The notes below the pieces were generated by a model. It searched no databases. It had not been told where the DNA came from and was given only the letters and a program-made list of their open reading frames with translations. A DNA stretch of 64,000 nt from Patescibacteria group bacterium (GTDB lineage: Bacteria; Patescibacteriota; Patescibacteriia; 2-12-FULL-60-25), in contig JAQTXZ010000003.1 in assembly GCA_028688515.1 (NCBI GenBank), positions 1 through 64,000 on the forward strand. Direction: 5' to 3'. The stretch's first letter is position 1. Each line of letters opens with the position of its first letter. The position numbers were made by a program, and so were the translations under genes. Positions 22,633 to 31,282 of the stretch are shown piece after piece.

Positions 22633-22735
22633 GTCACATTCGGTTCCGTTAACGCGGAGCCGCGCTCCCTCCCCTTTACCAGGTGTGTCAACACCCAAAA
22701 AACCGACCGGCGCAAGCCGTAAAACGAGGTGGCTC

Positions 22736-23092
22736 ATGGAGACCAATTCCGTCTGCATCCACTGCAACCATCCTGCGTCCGCGGACGAGGCGATCGTGAT
22801 CGACGGCAACGGCAATCCTACCCACGAAGGTTGTCGGACAGCTTTCAACAAAAACGTCTTCAGACGATCAGACTTCGAGGATGAGATTCGCAAACTCAGA
22901 CGAGTCGCCCAAAATAACCCCCTGGTCTCCGAGGCTTTCAAGGGGAACGTGCCTGATCGGTCAAATCGAGCAAGCTATCCTCGCTGCATCGCTCTCGCTT
23001 TGCCCAGGGCCAAAAGCCTCGGCGTTCCGAGCGAAGTGACAGACAAGCTATACGAAATACGCAGAGCCATGATCGAGCTCTGCGCATCTTGA
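22736..23092 (+). CDS. Orphan protein with N-terminal Cys motif, 118 aa
   Basis: No family recognised. CIHC at residues 7-10 and HEGC about 20 residues later form a plausible zinc ribbon/knuckle. A basic helical region follows (FEDEIRKLRRVAQ, LPRAKSLG). GAGGTGG is the likely Shine-Dalgarno and decides the start over an upstream frame opening at 22604. The 100-nt leader contains short stems (gcggagccgc; ggtgtgtcaacacc). It could be a small DNA- or RNA-binding protein, but this rests only on the cysteines. The TGA stop is at the edge of the terminator stem. Confidence 0.7.
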   Translation: METNSVCIHCNHPASADEAIVIDGNGNPTHEGCRTAFNKNVFRRSDFEDEIRKLRRVAQNNPLVSEAFKGNVPDRSNRASYPRCIALALPRAKSLGVPSEVTDKLYEIRRAMIELCAS

Positions 23093-23112
23093 CCCACTCG
23101 GGTCTTCTTTTT
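23091..23112 (+). terminator. Intrinsic terminator overlapping a TGA stop
   Basis: gaccc/gggtc stem with actc loop, then ttcttttttt. It begins within the stop codon of the 22736 gene. Confidence 0.8.
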
Positions 23113-24039
23113 TTATCTATTTAACTCAAGCCAATCAGAAGGTTGATGCATGACGCCGTTCGTCTGTTTTTCAATGTATTTATTAATGTCAGCCAGAGTT
23201 TTAGCAAGAGACTGCCTCACAACAACCATATGCTCGCTGCCTTGATCAGGAAACAAGTCACTTTCTCCTTGATGCAGCGATGGCATTTGACTTAAAACGT
23301 CATCTAACTCATTTGCCAAACGATCTTGCAGCTTGCCGTTTTCATCCAATTTTAATTTTACAGTTTTTCTCTCATCACCTTCAGCATCTGCATAGTTTTT
23401 CCTGAGCTCTTTCTCTATATCGCGCAAAACTCTTTTGGCAAGCGTCAATTTCATCATTAATTCATTTTCGCTTTCCGTCTCAGCTGCAGGTATTTCTTTG
23501 GGGATTTGACGAGATGTCGAAACTTCAGACGCAGAGGTTGCCATAGGCACATTCTCGGACGCGGCTGCAATGGGGGGATTTGCATCAATCTCCGTTTGCG
23601 TAATCTCCTCTTGTTTTTGTCGCAAAGTCGGAACATCTTTTGAAGCGCGTGCAGCGACTCGCTCTTGCAACTCTTCTTTCACGTCGACCGGCAGATCCAA
23701 CAAACCGGACAGACTTTCTACCGCTTCACTGCTGTCGCGACCGTAAAAATCAACGAACAGCTTTGCATCAAACAAAGAGAGCAGGTTGGTCTTCGCATTT
23801 TCCATTGATTCTTTATCTTTGGAAAAATTTCTTTTTTCGAGATCACGCAAAACATGCACCTGATTCAAAAACTCTCCCGCGTTAGTGACATATCTCTCCA
23901 GTTGAGGTTTTATATTTTCCTCATAAGACTCTAGCGCCTCGTCGGAGTTGACCCGCAAAGTCATTCTTTCGTTCTTAGCACGCACTCCGGAATCTTCATT
24001 CTCCTGCGAGGTGTATGGCATTTGTTCAAGTTTTGGCAT
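23113..24039 (-). CDS. Hypothetical coiled-coil protein, 308 aa
   Basis: No family recognised. Highly charged and helical, with predicted coiled-coil stretches at about residues 35-95 and 190-250 separated by a Ser/Thr/Pro/Ala linker (about 150-190). There is no signal peptide or membrane helix. It may be structural or a scaffold. It lies downstream of the dCMP deaminase gene on the same strand, separated by 44 bp containing a short family C repeat, so cotranscription is possible but unproven. Confidence 0.6.
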   Translation of the reverse strand: MPKLEQMPYTSQENEDSGVRAKNERMTLRVNSDEALESYEENIKPQLERYVTNAGEFLNQVHVLRDLEKRNFSKDKESMENAKTNLLSLFDAKLFVDFYGRDSSEAVESLSGLLDLPVDVKEELQERVAARASKDVPTLRQKQEEITQTEIDANPPIAAASENVPMATSASEVSTSRQIPKEIPAAETESENELMMKLTLAKRVLRDIEKELRKNYADAEGDERKTVKLKLDENGKLQDRLANELDDVLSQMPSLHQGESDLFPDQGSEHMVVVRQSLAKTLADINKYIEKQTNGVMHQPSDWLELNR

Positions 24040-24075
24040 AGTACGTGATGTGCGTTAGGTACGTTATGTACGTGA
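24040..24075. repeat. Family C iterated repeat (short copy)
   Basis: gtacgtgatgtgcgttaggtacgttatgtacgtga: the acgta-type words also found at 36963-37064, 37718-37815 and inside iscS and hflX. Confidence 0.7.
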
Positions 24076-24083
24076 TTTTCGAG

Positions 24084-24581
24084 CTATTGATTCGCGTATT
24101 GCTCGACTTCGTCGGACAACACGACAAGCTCCACGCCGGCTTGTTTGAATAGTTCTCTGGATTCGCTTGCCGCGTGATAGCAACGCTCGTAAACAGCACG
24201 CTTGATACCGGCGTTGATCATCGCTTTGGCACAAGTATAACACGGCTCAAACTTGCCATACAAAGTTGCGCCGTCAATGGCAACGCCATAACGGGCCGCA
24301 TTGCAGATTGCATTTATCTCGGCGTGAGAAGTACGCACGCAGTGTTGAGTCACGGTTCCGTCCTCATGCGTGACTTTGTGCATTTGGTGCCCGACCTCGT
24401 CGCAATGCGGCGTACCGATAGGCGAACCGACATAACCTGTGGCCAAAATTCTTTTATCTTTAACCAACACGACGCCGATGCGTCCGCGGTCACAAGTGCC
24501 GCGCGAGCCGACGGTCTTGGCTATTTCGAGAAAATATTCGTCCGCTGAAGGACGATGATGCTCTAAAGATTGATCTGTCAT
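24084..24581 (-). CDS. dCMP/CMP deaminase family protein
   Basis: Zinc-dependent deoxycytidylate deaminase, converting dCMP to dUMP for thymidylate synthesis. The zinc-binding motif HAE (in RTSHAEINAI, about residues 84-93) and PCYTC (about 113-117) are present, along with the CDRGRIGVVLV and GYVGSPIGTPHCDEVGH segments typical of dCMP deaminases rather than cytidine deaminases. Length 165 aa is normal. A TACTAT box five bases before ATATG suggests a leaderless transcript. It lies just downstream of the S6-SSB-S18 operon, separated from it by a terminator. Confidence 0.9.
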   Translation of the reverse strand: MTDQSLEHHRPSADEYFLEIAKTVGSRGTCDRGRIGVVLVKDKRILATGYVGSPIGTPHCDEVGHQMHKVTHEDGTVTQHCVRTSHAEINAICNAARYGVAIDGATLYGKFEPCYTCAKAMINAGIKRAVYERCYHAASESRELFKQAGVELVVLSDEVEQYANQ

Positions 24582-24617
24582 ATGATTGATAGTAAATCAC
24601 GAATGGACACGCTAATC

Positions 24618-24640
24618 AAAACCCCGACGTCAAGTCGGGG
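24618..24640 (-). terminator. Terminator of the rpsF-ssb-rpsR operon
   Basis: ccccgac/gtcgggg stem with U-run on the minus strand, just after rpsR. Confidence 0.8.
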
Positions 24641-24648
24641 CTTTTAAT

Positions 24649-24864
24649 TTATCTGACCACGAATGGGAGGATGGCCATAAAGCGGGCGCGCTTGATGGCG
24701 CTGGCCAGCTTGCGCTGGTGCCAACTGCAGGCGCCGGAGCGCTTGCGGGCTACTATCTTGCCGAAAGAGGAAAGATAGCGGCGCAGCAAGTTGGTGTCTT
24801 TATAGTTGATCTCTTCGATGTTCGAGTGGCAGAAATAACAATTATGTGGAGTCTTTTTATTCAT
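24649..24864 (-). CDS. rpsR: 30S ribosomal protein S18
   Basis: Small basic protein that binds the 30S platform as a dimer with S6. The conserved DTNLLRRYLSSFGKIVARKRSG and HQRKLASAIKRARFMAILPF elements are present in the normal 71-residue length. The N terminus has CYFC, so this is a zinc-ribbon-like C+ form. It is the last gene of a conserved S6-SSB-S18 operon, 5 bp after ssb. Confidence 0.97.
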   Translation of the reverse strand: MNKKTPHNCYFCHSNIEEINYKDTNLLRRYLSSFGKIVARKRSGACSWHQRKLASAIKRARFMAILPFVVR

Positions 24865-24869
24865 AGAGT

Positions 24870-25319
24870 TTAAAATGGAATATCTTCTATCCTGATTTCT
24901 TGATCACCCACGCCAGGTTCGACCTGCGGTGCCGGACTGTCATCAGGCGTTCTAACCGTGGTCGGTGCAACTGCCCCGCCTTGGCCGGCTTTATCCAACA
25001 TGATCATGTTGTCGGCAACGATTTCGGTGCGCTGGCGCTTTTGCGCGTCCGGGGTTTCCCACTCGCGAGTTTGCAAGCGTCCTTCGATATAGACCTTGCG
25101 GCCCTTACCAAGATACTGATGGCAGATTTCCGCCAACTTGCCCCAAGCGACAATGGGATGATATTCGGTGCGCTCTTGGCGCTGACCGGCGGCATCAGTC
25201 CACTGCGACGATGTTGCGACTGAAAAGTTTACAACGCTCTGGCCGCTGGTGGTTGTGCGCATTTCCGGATCCCTGGTCAGGTTGCCGATGATCGTGGCGC
25301 GATTCAAGCTCATGGACAT
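24870..25319 (-). CDS. ssb: Single-stranded DNA-binding protein
   Basis: OB-fold SSB that coats single-stranded DNA in replication and repair. The family core is LNRATIIGNLTRDPEMR, then VVNFSVATS, YHPIVAWGKLAEI, YLGKGRKVYIEGRLQ and a flexible Gly/Pro/Thr linker. It ends in the acidic tail RIEDIPF, the DIPF-type tip that recruits partner proteins. Position between rpsF and rpsR is the classical bacterial arrangement. Confidence 0.97.
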   Translation of the reverse strand: MSMSLNRATIIGNLTRDPEMRTTTSGQSVVNFSVATSSQWTDAAGQRQERTEYHPIVAWGKLAEICHQYLGKGRKVYIEGRLQTREWETPDAQKRQRTEIVADNMIMLDKAGQGGAVAPTTVRTPDDSPAPQVEPGVGDQEIRIEDIPF

Positions 25320-25365
25320 ACTTATTCAATTAACAATTTACAAATAACAATTAACAATGAATAAA

Positions 25366-25911
25366 TTACGTATTTTCAGTGAGCGCAGCGTCTATCTTTC
25401 GATCAAGCTCTTCGGGGCTGATTTTTTCAGCTTCTTCTTTTACAGAGTCTTCCTCGTCTTCCGTTTTTTCTTCAGGCTTAGCGTCTAACTCCGCGGCAAC
25501 TTTGACATCTTCTGCAGCCTTGGATTTTTCCGCCTCCATCTTGCGGCGTCTTGTGCGGTCATCTTTGGCGCCGCCTTCCACAACCACCTCTTGGAATTGT
25601 ACCAGATTAAACTCGCTTCCGCCCGCTTCTTCGGCGCGCAAAATCAGATGGCGCAAAACTTTTTCATGAATGCGCAGCGCCTCGTTGATTTTGGCGACCT
25701 CTACCGGTTCTGCCTCAAAATATGAAAGCACGTAATGGCCATGTCTGACCTTTTTAATTAAATACGTGAATTTGAACTTGCCCAAGCGGCGCGTTTCTTT
25801 TGGCACGCCATTATAGCGCTGGATAAGCGCCTGGATCTCATTCTCGGCTTGGCTGACTTCTTCTTCAGCCAGAGTAGCCGGGATGATGTAAAGCAACTCG
25901 TAAAGTCGCAT
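25366..25911 (-). CDS. rpsF: 30S ribosomal protein S6 with acidic C-terminal extension
   Basis: The S6 core covers about residues 1-105 (YELLYIIP, GKFKFTYLIKK, GHYVLSYFEA, RHLILRAEE). It is followed by an extension of about 75 residues rich in Glu, Lys and Asp, longer than the short acidic tail of E. coli S6. The ATG at 25911 starts directly at the core; a GTG four codons upstream is the alternative. A run of iterated taacaatt words separates it from ssb. A leader with two small hairpins lies upstream (25924-26000). Confidence 0.94.
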   Translation of the reverse strand: MRLYELLYIIPATLAEEEVSQAENEIQALIQRYNGVPKETRRLGKFKFTYLIKKVRHGHYVLSYFEAEPVEVAKINEALRIHEKVLRHLILRAEEAGGSEFNLVQFQEVVVEGGAKDDRTRRRKMEAEKSKAAEDVKVAAELDAKPEEKTEDEEDSVKEEAEKISPEELDRKIDAALTENT

Positions 25912-25923
25912 AGTTTTTTGCAC

Positions 25924-26000
25924 GTCCGCTATTTGCGGAAACCCCGTTTTTGGCTAAAAATTCGGGATTTTGGCCGGCAAAGGTTAGGTATTAATGGCCT
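25924..26000 (-). promoter_or_regulatory. rpsF leader, possible S6:S18 regulatory RNA
   Basis: The minus-strand leader has a tccgc/gcgga hairpin next to the start and a cccg/cggg stem-loop before it, preceded by cctttgccggcc. S6-operon leaders in many bacteria bind the S6:S18 complex through a bulged CCG next to such stems. The resemblance is loose and I cannot confirm it. Confidence 0.25.
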
Positions 26001-26239
26001 ATAACTTAATATATATCGAGCTGAGAGTCAAGCCGGACGTCTACCACCTCGGCTCTCTACGCGTTCGCCACTCCACCGGACGTCTACCACCACGTCTCGC
26101 TCCGCGCTCGCCACTCCTCCTACGCCAGGCGGAGAGTAGTTTTTAAGTTTCCGACTCCGACTCGGACTCTCCTCCCTCATTTGAGGGGGAGTGCCCGAAG
26201 GGGGAGGGGGTTCCGTCAGTACCCGAGAAGAAGAGGAAA
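26001..26239. repeat. Spacer with a degenerate tandem repeat and a C/G palindrome
   Basis: A unit of about 44 bp beginning ccggacgtctaccacc occurs twice (26031-26074 and 26075-26117) with diverged ends. Downstream, ctccctcatttgagggggag followed by gggggaggggg is another hairpin of the family D type (about 26171-26210). No gene seen. Confidence 0.65.
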
Positions 26240-26240
26240 C

Positions 26241-26272
26241 AAAAAAAAGAGACCCCGAGAAGAGTGGGGTCA
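26241..26272 (-). terminator. Intrinsic terminator containing a TGA stop
   Basis: gacccc/ggggtc stem, 9-nt loop, eight U. The TGA of the 26270 gene overlaps the stem. Confidence 0.85.
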
Positions 26273-28273
26273 GATGGAGTGTCCACCGTTTGGATTATCT
26301 GTGCCGTTTGGTGGCGGAATGGTACGCGCATACGCAGTAGGCGCAGCGCCAACTCTTGCGGCCGGAGCCGCATGGTTCAAGACGTCAATCAGTTCTTGGA
26401 GAATGATCGACTTTACCTTCACAAGATCAACGTAGTCATCCTTGGAGACTTCCGCCGCGCGGAGCGTGAGTCGATTTGCTCCCAGTGAGTTGATCTGATT
26501 GCTTAGCTCATTCTCCTCTTTGCGAGCGTCTCCCAACTCGATACGATGCGCGTCGAGCCCCGACTGCACTGCCGGTATATTGAACGGATCTTTGAGAGCG
26601 CGAACGACGTCTTGCGACGTCTTGATGCGCGTTTCAAGTTCTGCAACACGGCGCAGAGCTTCGAACCAGCGAGACATGAGATCGACGACTTCGTCTACGA
26701 TGCGAATCTTAGTCGCGTCGTCGATGTCCTTAGGACTTCCTGCAGGGGCTGAATCAGCCGCACCCGCGGAAGATGCAGAGTCAGCCGCACTAGCGGCGTT
26801 GTCGTTCAAAGGCCGAACTGCGAGAGGTGCCGCTTGGCGCAGCGCCTCGAGTTCAATTTCCTTGTCGGCGACAAGGCGCGCGATCTTGGCAACCAAGCGC
26901 TTTGCCTGATCCATGTCATCCATGGCCGGCGGCACGAGGCTGTAACCGTCCGGTGCACAGCCTTGGATGAGATCACCGAGCTCACCGCTGTAGAATTCAA
27001 TAACCTTATTCATCTTGTCAGCACGTCTGTCGGACGGCTGAGTTAGAGCGGCGGCTTCGCCGGGAATCTGACTCAAGCGCTGACTCAAGACCTCGACGTC
27101 GCCGGTGCGGAGCAGGTTGAGTCTAGCGACTTCCTGTCGGATTTCCTCAACCTCTTTCTTCGCCTTGTCGATATCAACGTTGCGCAAGACATTCTTGGTC
27201 TTGTTCAGCTCTTGATCGAGCTTTTTGTTTTCATCCTTGAGGCGCCTGATTTCATCACGCGCTTCGTTCTCAAGCCGCGACATGGCCTTGCGATGTTCGA
27301 GGCCTTGTTGTTTCAAGAAGTCGCCGGCCTTAGCCAGCCCTGCATGCAACTCCAGGTTTGCACGGTTGAGTTCCTCGTTCGCCTCGCGTTCTTTCTTGAG
27401 CTCTTTTGCGAGCTTTCGCTTGGTCCAGATGTACCAGGCGAGAACCAAGTTAAGAACAGCGTACGCAATCGCCTCTATTACGAATCCCAACAACCATGAG
27501 TTCGCATCAGAGCGCGCAGCGGCGAGCATCTTGTGGGTTTCGGCCAGTTGTCCATCCATCTGCGCGAGCCTGGCCGTCATCTCCGCGACCTTGGCCTTCG
27601 AAGCTTCCATCTCCTTCTTGAAGATCTCGGCGTCGCTGACATAAGGGACCGCGGGGCCGGGAGTCTGCAGGAGAAGGCCTGCTTCGCGACACGCATTAAT
27701 GGCGCTCGCGCCGCTTGCCTCGGCACATGCGGCCTTGGCGGCAGCGATATTCTTCTGCTCTTGTGTAAGCGTCAACGTGTTCGGAATGAGAATATAAGCC
27801 TTCCACCCGTTGGATGGTACGCCCATGATGTTGGCTACTGTGCCATCGGAGCAGAATGAATCTGTTCCGGTTGAGCACTGCGACACCTTTCCGGAGCGCG
27901 ACACGCAACGGCACAAAACCGTCGGATGCTCGCTCTGATTGGCGGCGTACACGCTGCGCAACCAGGACTCGACATCAAGCTGCTTGCCGTCGACGACGAT
28001 CGGGTGTATCTGATGCGCGGTCCGAAGACTGCACGTCTTAGGACTCTCGTGCGCCAATCTTTTGTTGATGATGATGACGCTGAAGTGCTTGTCGCCAATC
28101 ACCTTGTCGGGGTTGATCGTCGTCACGCAGGCTTCAGAAGCGTACGGGTTGTCGTCGGCACGCGCGGTCTGCGCAGTCAGCGCGACGAGAAATGTGACGA
28201 GGAGGGTTACCAGCGACAACGCTCCCCTCCGTCCAACGATCGAATACAGTACGGACAGTACGTGGTGAGACAT
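26270..28273 (-). CDS. Orphan receptor-like membrane protein with coiled coil, 667 aa
   Basis: A signal peptide (about residues 16-38, ending TARA) is followed by an extracytoplasmic domain of about 170 residues with nine or so cysteines (CRC, CSTGTDSFC and others) likely forming disulfides. Next are a short coiled coil (about 214-255), a membrane helix (about 259-283, SWLLGFVIEAIAYAVL) and a long intracellular part with a coiled coil (about 286-400), an Ala/Ser-rich linker and a final helical domain. The topology is that of a signal-transducing or cytoskeleton-linked envelope protein, but no enzymatic output domain is seen. AGGGAG seven bases before the ATG at 28273 sets the start. It has the cassette layout. 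Confidence 0.75.
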   Translation of the reverse strand: MSHHVLSVLYSIVGRRGALSLVTLLVTFLVALTAQTARADDNPYASEACVTTINPDKVIGDKHFSVIIINKRLAHESPKTCSLRTAHQIHPIVVDGKQLDVESWLRSVYAANQSEHPTVLCRCVSRSGKVSQCSTGTDSFCSDGTVANIMGVPSNGWKAYILIPNTLTLTQEQKNIAAAKAACAEASGASAINACREAGLLLQTPGPAVPYVSDAEIFKKEMEASKAKVAEMTARLAQMDGQLAETHKMLAAARSDANSWLLGFVIEAIAYAVLNLVLAWYIWTKRKLAKELKKEREANEELNRANLELHAGLAKAGDFLKQQGLEHRKAMSRLENEARDEIRRLKDENKKLDQELNKTKNVLRNVDIDKAKKEVEEIRQEVARLNLLRTGDVEVLSQRLSQIPGEAAALTQPSDRRADKMNKVIEFYSGELGDLIQGCAPDGYSLVPPAMDDMDQAKRLVAKIARLVADKEIELEALRQAAPLAVRPLNDNAASAADSASSAGAADSAPAGSPKDIDDATKIRIVDEVVDLMSRWFEALRRVAELETRIKTSQDVVRALKDPFNIPAVQSGLDAHRIELGDARKEENELSNQINSLGANRLTLRAAEVSKDDYVDLVKVKSIILQELIDVLNHAAPAARVGAAPTAYARTIPPPNGTDNPNGGHSI

Positions 28274-28451
28274 TGTCTTTCTCCCTGGTTTGACGGCCGC
28301 CATAGCCGTCTTTTAGGTTGTCGAAGACCTTCGTATAGAATATACGAGATACGCATAGACCACCATAAATAACTCAAAAAGTCAAGGTTTGACCGCTAAC
28401 GTGGGACGATGGACGCGGGACGCGGGACGCTGTATCATATTGGCGTTTATT

Positions 28452-29657
28452 ATGGCTCTCCACTTTCTCGTCTTCGGCAACCATCCACGGCTATCTTTAG
28501 CGGAATTTTTGGCTTTTAAACCAAAGGCGAAAATAGTCTCCCAAACTCCAAACACCTGCATCGTGGAGATGAACGACTGGCAGGCTGATGTTCTAATGAG
28601 CCAACTTGGCGGGGTTATTAAGCTCGGCGACGTGATTTTGGAGTCAAAAGGGCTTGATCTGAAAGTTGCGGATATAGCCAAACTCGCTTCAAGCAAACAA
28701 GAGATCACAGGTCTCGAGTTTGGCTGGACATCCTTTGGAGGAAATGGAAAAGAGAGAAAAGTTTTTGAAAAATATCCTCTTCATATAAAACGCGCTTTAA
28801 AAGATCTGGGATGGAAGGTCCGTTGGGTCAGCGGCGAAGGCGGACAGCCGCTCTCCCCGGCTGCGGTTGCAAAATGCCATTTGACGGAACAACCAAACGC
28901 AGATTTTTGTTTGATGCTCGACAAAGGCAAAACTTTTTTGGGACGAACAACGAATGTGCAGGATGCCGACGCGTGGAGTTTGCGCGATTACGGCCGCCCG
29001 TGCCGCGATGATATCAACGGAATGTTGCCGCCAAAACTTGCGCGCATGATGGTCAATCTTGCACAGACGCCGGACGGCGGAACTTTGTTGGATCCGTTTT
29101 GCGGATCAGGCACTATTTTGATGGAAGCCGCTTTGGCGACAAGCAGAACAAAAATAATCGGCAGCGACATCGACGAACGGCAAACGGATGACACTTCCGG
29201 AAACTTGGAATGGCTTTTGAATAAAAATATTTTATCGCAAGACGATGAAACTCGTTTTAAAGTTTTTACTTCTGATGTAAAAGAAGTCGGGCACTATCTT
29301 TCGCCGAAATCGATTGATGCGGTTGTTACGGAAGGCTGGCTCGGACCTGCCTTAAGAGGCCGTGAATCGTTGGGCGAGATTCAAAAAAACGCATCTCAAA
29401 TCACTCAACTTTGGAAAGATGCTCTGGCAGCGCTTAAACCATTGATGAAAAAAGATGGACGCATTGTCGCCATTTTTCCGTCTTATAAAGTCGGCTCGCA
29501 AATCATTGCAACGGATTCGGACATCGACTTTGCGTCACTGGGATTCGCTTTGGAGGATTTGCCCGCTAATCTAAGGCAAATGGACATGTATTACGAAAGA
29601 ACCGGCCAACATCTGCGTAGGAACGTACGAATACTCGCAGTAACTAGTAACGAGTAA
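28452..29657 (+). CDS. Trm11/UPF0020-type RNA methyltransferase
   Basis: A Rossmann-fold SAM methyltransferase of the Trm11/THUMP-associated group, whose members modify guanine N2 in tRNA or rRNA. The SAM motif is DPFCGSGTILMEAA, preceded by the RDYGRPCRDDINGMLPPKLARMM segment diagnostic of this group. The usual catalytic DPPY is replaced by TEGWLGP at the corresponding place, as in some Trm11 relatives. The N-terminal half is probably the substrate-binding domain. The ATG at 28452 gives the natural start MALHFLVFGN. The last codons (AVTSNE) are encoded by a family A repeat. Confidence 0.82.
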   Translation: MALHFLVFGNHPRLSLAEFLAFKPKAKIVSQTPNTCIVEMNDWQADVLMSQLGGVIKLGDVILESKGLDLKVADIAKLASSKQEITGLEFGWTSFGGNGKERKVFEKYPLHIKRALKDLGWKVRWVSGEGGQPLSPAAVAKCHLTEQPNADFCLMLDKGKTFLGRTTNVQDADAWSLRDYGRPCRDDINGMLPPKLARMMVNLAQTPDGGTLLDPFCGSGTILMEAALATSRTKIIGSDIDERQTDDTSGNLEWLLNKNILSQDDETRFKVFTSDVKEVGHYLSPKSIDAVVTEGWLGPALRGRESLGEIQKNASQITQLWKDALAALKPLMKKDGRIVAIFPSYKVGSQIIATDSDIDFASLGFALEDLPANLRQMDMYYERTGQHLRRNVRILAVTSNE

Positions 29658-29724
29658 CGGGTAACTAGTGTCTGCCAGATACTCATTACTCCCTACTCTT
29701 TACTCGCTACTAGTTACTCGCTAC
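29640..29724. repeat. Family A palindromic repeat, copy 2
   Basis: taactagtaacgagtaacgg-type arms around tgtctgccagata. Same central word as copy 1 at 2124-2195. It supplies the C-terminal codons and stop of the methyltransferase gene. Confidence 0.7.
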
Positions 29725-29733
29725 ACGGCAGGG

Positions 29734-29761
29734 TTGACAAAGTCCCAAAAAAATGTACAAT
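29734..29761 (+). promoter_or_regulatory. Promoter of the 29873 gene
   Basis: TTGACA (29734-29739), 16 bp, TACAAT (29756-29761), giving a leader of about 105 nt with a cggc/gccg, gctc/gagc stem (about 29770-29800). Confidence 0.65.
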
Positions 29762-29872
29762 CACACGTTCGGCTAAGCTCTTTGCGAGCAGCGCCGGATG
29801 AAAGATTTGAAACAAAAACAAACGACCGCCCTTGTGCATGAAGCTGCAGGGGGAGTCTACGAGGAGAGTTTA

Positions 29873-31180
29873 ATGGCAAGCGACAAACCCGACCGTATCG
29901 CTCTTTCACAAGCCGCTTCTGGATCTACCTTTGTCCGCAGCAGGGACAAACTGATCGAAATCGACAAATATCCGGGTTGCGTCTTCAAGGTAAAGGCAGG
30001 ATCCGTGGATGTCGAACTGGAGTCAGCAAACCAGTTCAAAACCGTCGACCGCCTGGAAGAGGGTGACTACTTCCGTTTTCACCCCGCTTCGACGCAAAAC
30101 ATGGGATATCGAATCCGCTACCGCGTCGCGAGCGAACGCGCGGCACTCGAGGCCAAGACCGTACCCGACATCCTAGCGAGTATGCTCATGCTCAAGGAAG
30201 TTGTCCTTTCCCTCTCGAAACAGTCTTTGGTTCTGCAGGGTGTTATCGCTAACGGCTCCCTGCCCAAAGATGCGACGACAGGCCGCGGCGATCTCGCACT
30301 TCTCGAGAGTATCCAGGAAGAGCTCGAATTGCAGATCCAAGAGAACGGCAAGTTCAAGCAGCTCGTTGATGCTATGCGCCGTCGGACCATCAGGATGGAC
30401 GAAGAGCATGCCGACTGGAAAGCGCTGCGTGACAACGCCTTGGTACGCTACAAGGCCCTTGCCGAGAAAGCGACGCAAGCATCAGAAGCGGCGCAGCGCG
30501 TCATCGAGGAAGCTCGACAACGCCAACGCGATCTTGAGCTGCACGCGAATCGTATTCAGCGCGGACTGGACATGATCAGCCGCGACAATCCCAAGATGTT
30601 CATCCGCGACGCGGCGTTGCACTTGCTCTTGGGCGAGGAACCTCCGCGGCCGGATGACGATGATATCGAAGCGCTATCTCGCAGATTCCTGGATTCCGTC
30701 GAGCCGCCAGCAGCACAAGCGGATGACTCAATCGACTGGGACGATGTTTCCACCGGCGAACTCGAAGTTATTGCGGATGACGGATCGCCGACGAGTGTAA
30801 GCCTGGCAGAACCCAGAGAGACTATGTCGATCGGGCTCGAGCCAGAAGAACCTTCCGCACCGGTCGTCATCCCGCCGCCGGCGCGCGCACCTAGACCGGC
30901 TCCGGCGAGACGAATAACGCCGCCGCCCCTCCCCGCTCAGCCGCCAGCTTTCGACGCGCGTCGAACAGACTTGGGCATTCCCGGATTCAAGTCTGAACCG
31001 GATACGGACGTGCGCGATCTTCTGGATTCAATCAGACGCAAGCCGTTCACTCGGGATGAGATCTCTCCCAAGAGGACTTCCGATGAGGCTCCTCCAAGCA
31101 TCACCTTTGATCAGGGAGAGCTGGACGACGTCTTTGGGTCCGGAACTCTGGACTACCGTCTCAGGCCTACGAAAAAATAA
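29873..31180 (+). CDS. Orphan cytoplasmic coiled-coil protein with Pro-rich tail, 435 aa
   Basis: No family recognised. GAGGAG six bases before the ATG at 29873 sets the start; an in-frame ATG at 29798 has no ribosome site. The N-terminal 85 residues look like a small beta domain (STFVRSRDKLIEIDK, VKAGSVDVELE, EEGDYFRF). A long coiled coil follows (about 95-250, rich in Arg, Gln, Ala, Glu), then an acidic and very Pro-rich disordered tail (about 270-380) and a C-terminal motif region (DVRDLLDSIRRKPFTRDEI). The design suggests a scaffold that binds partners through short motifs. It is close to the receptor-like 26270 gene, but there is no evidence that they interact. Confidence 0.75.
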   Translation: MASDKPDRIALSQAASGSTFVRSRDKLIEIDKYPGCVFKVKAGSVDVELESANQFKTVDRLEEGDYFRFHPASTQNMGYRIRYRVASERAALEAKTVPDILASMLMLKEVVLSLSKQSLVLQGVIANGSLPKDATTGRGDLALLESIQEELELQIQENGKFKQLVDAMRRRTIRMDEEHADWKALRDNALVRYKALAEKATQASEAAQRVIEEARQRQRDLELHANRIQRGLDMISRDNPKMFIRDAALHLLLGEEPPRPDDDDIEALSRRFLDSVEPPAAQADDSIDWDDVSTGELEVIADDGSPTSVSLAEPRETMSIGLEPEEPSAPVVIPPPARAPRPAPARRITPPPLPAQPPAFDARRTDLGIPGFKSEPDTDVRDLLDSIRRKPFTRDEISPKRTSDEAPPSITFDQGELDDVFGSGTLDYRLRPTKK

Positions 31181-31185
31181 AAAAG

Positions 31186-31202
31186 AGCGGACGTTCCGCT
31201 CC
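31186..31202 (-). terminator. Terminator hairpin serving the minus strand
   Basis: gagcgga/tccgctc stem with cgt loop. On the minus strand it is followed by a long U-run, so it ends the ferredoxin transcript. Confidence 0.65.
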
Positions 31203-31211
31203 GGTTTACTT

Positions 31212-31247
31212 GCCCCACGAAGCCTCTGCTAAGTGGGGCTCTTTTTT
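31212..31247 (+). terminator. Terminator of the 29873 gene
   Basis: gccccac/gtggggc stem with a 14-nt loop, then tcttttttatt. Confidence 0.8.
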
Positions 31248-31282
31248 ATTTACTCTCGTTCGGAGAGATCCTGTGGGTGGTA

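Noticed and set aside
28274-28303. Upstream start for the 26270 gene (MAAVKPGRKT...)
   Set aside because: AGGGAG is positioned for the internal ATG at 28273, which also gives a better signal peptide.
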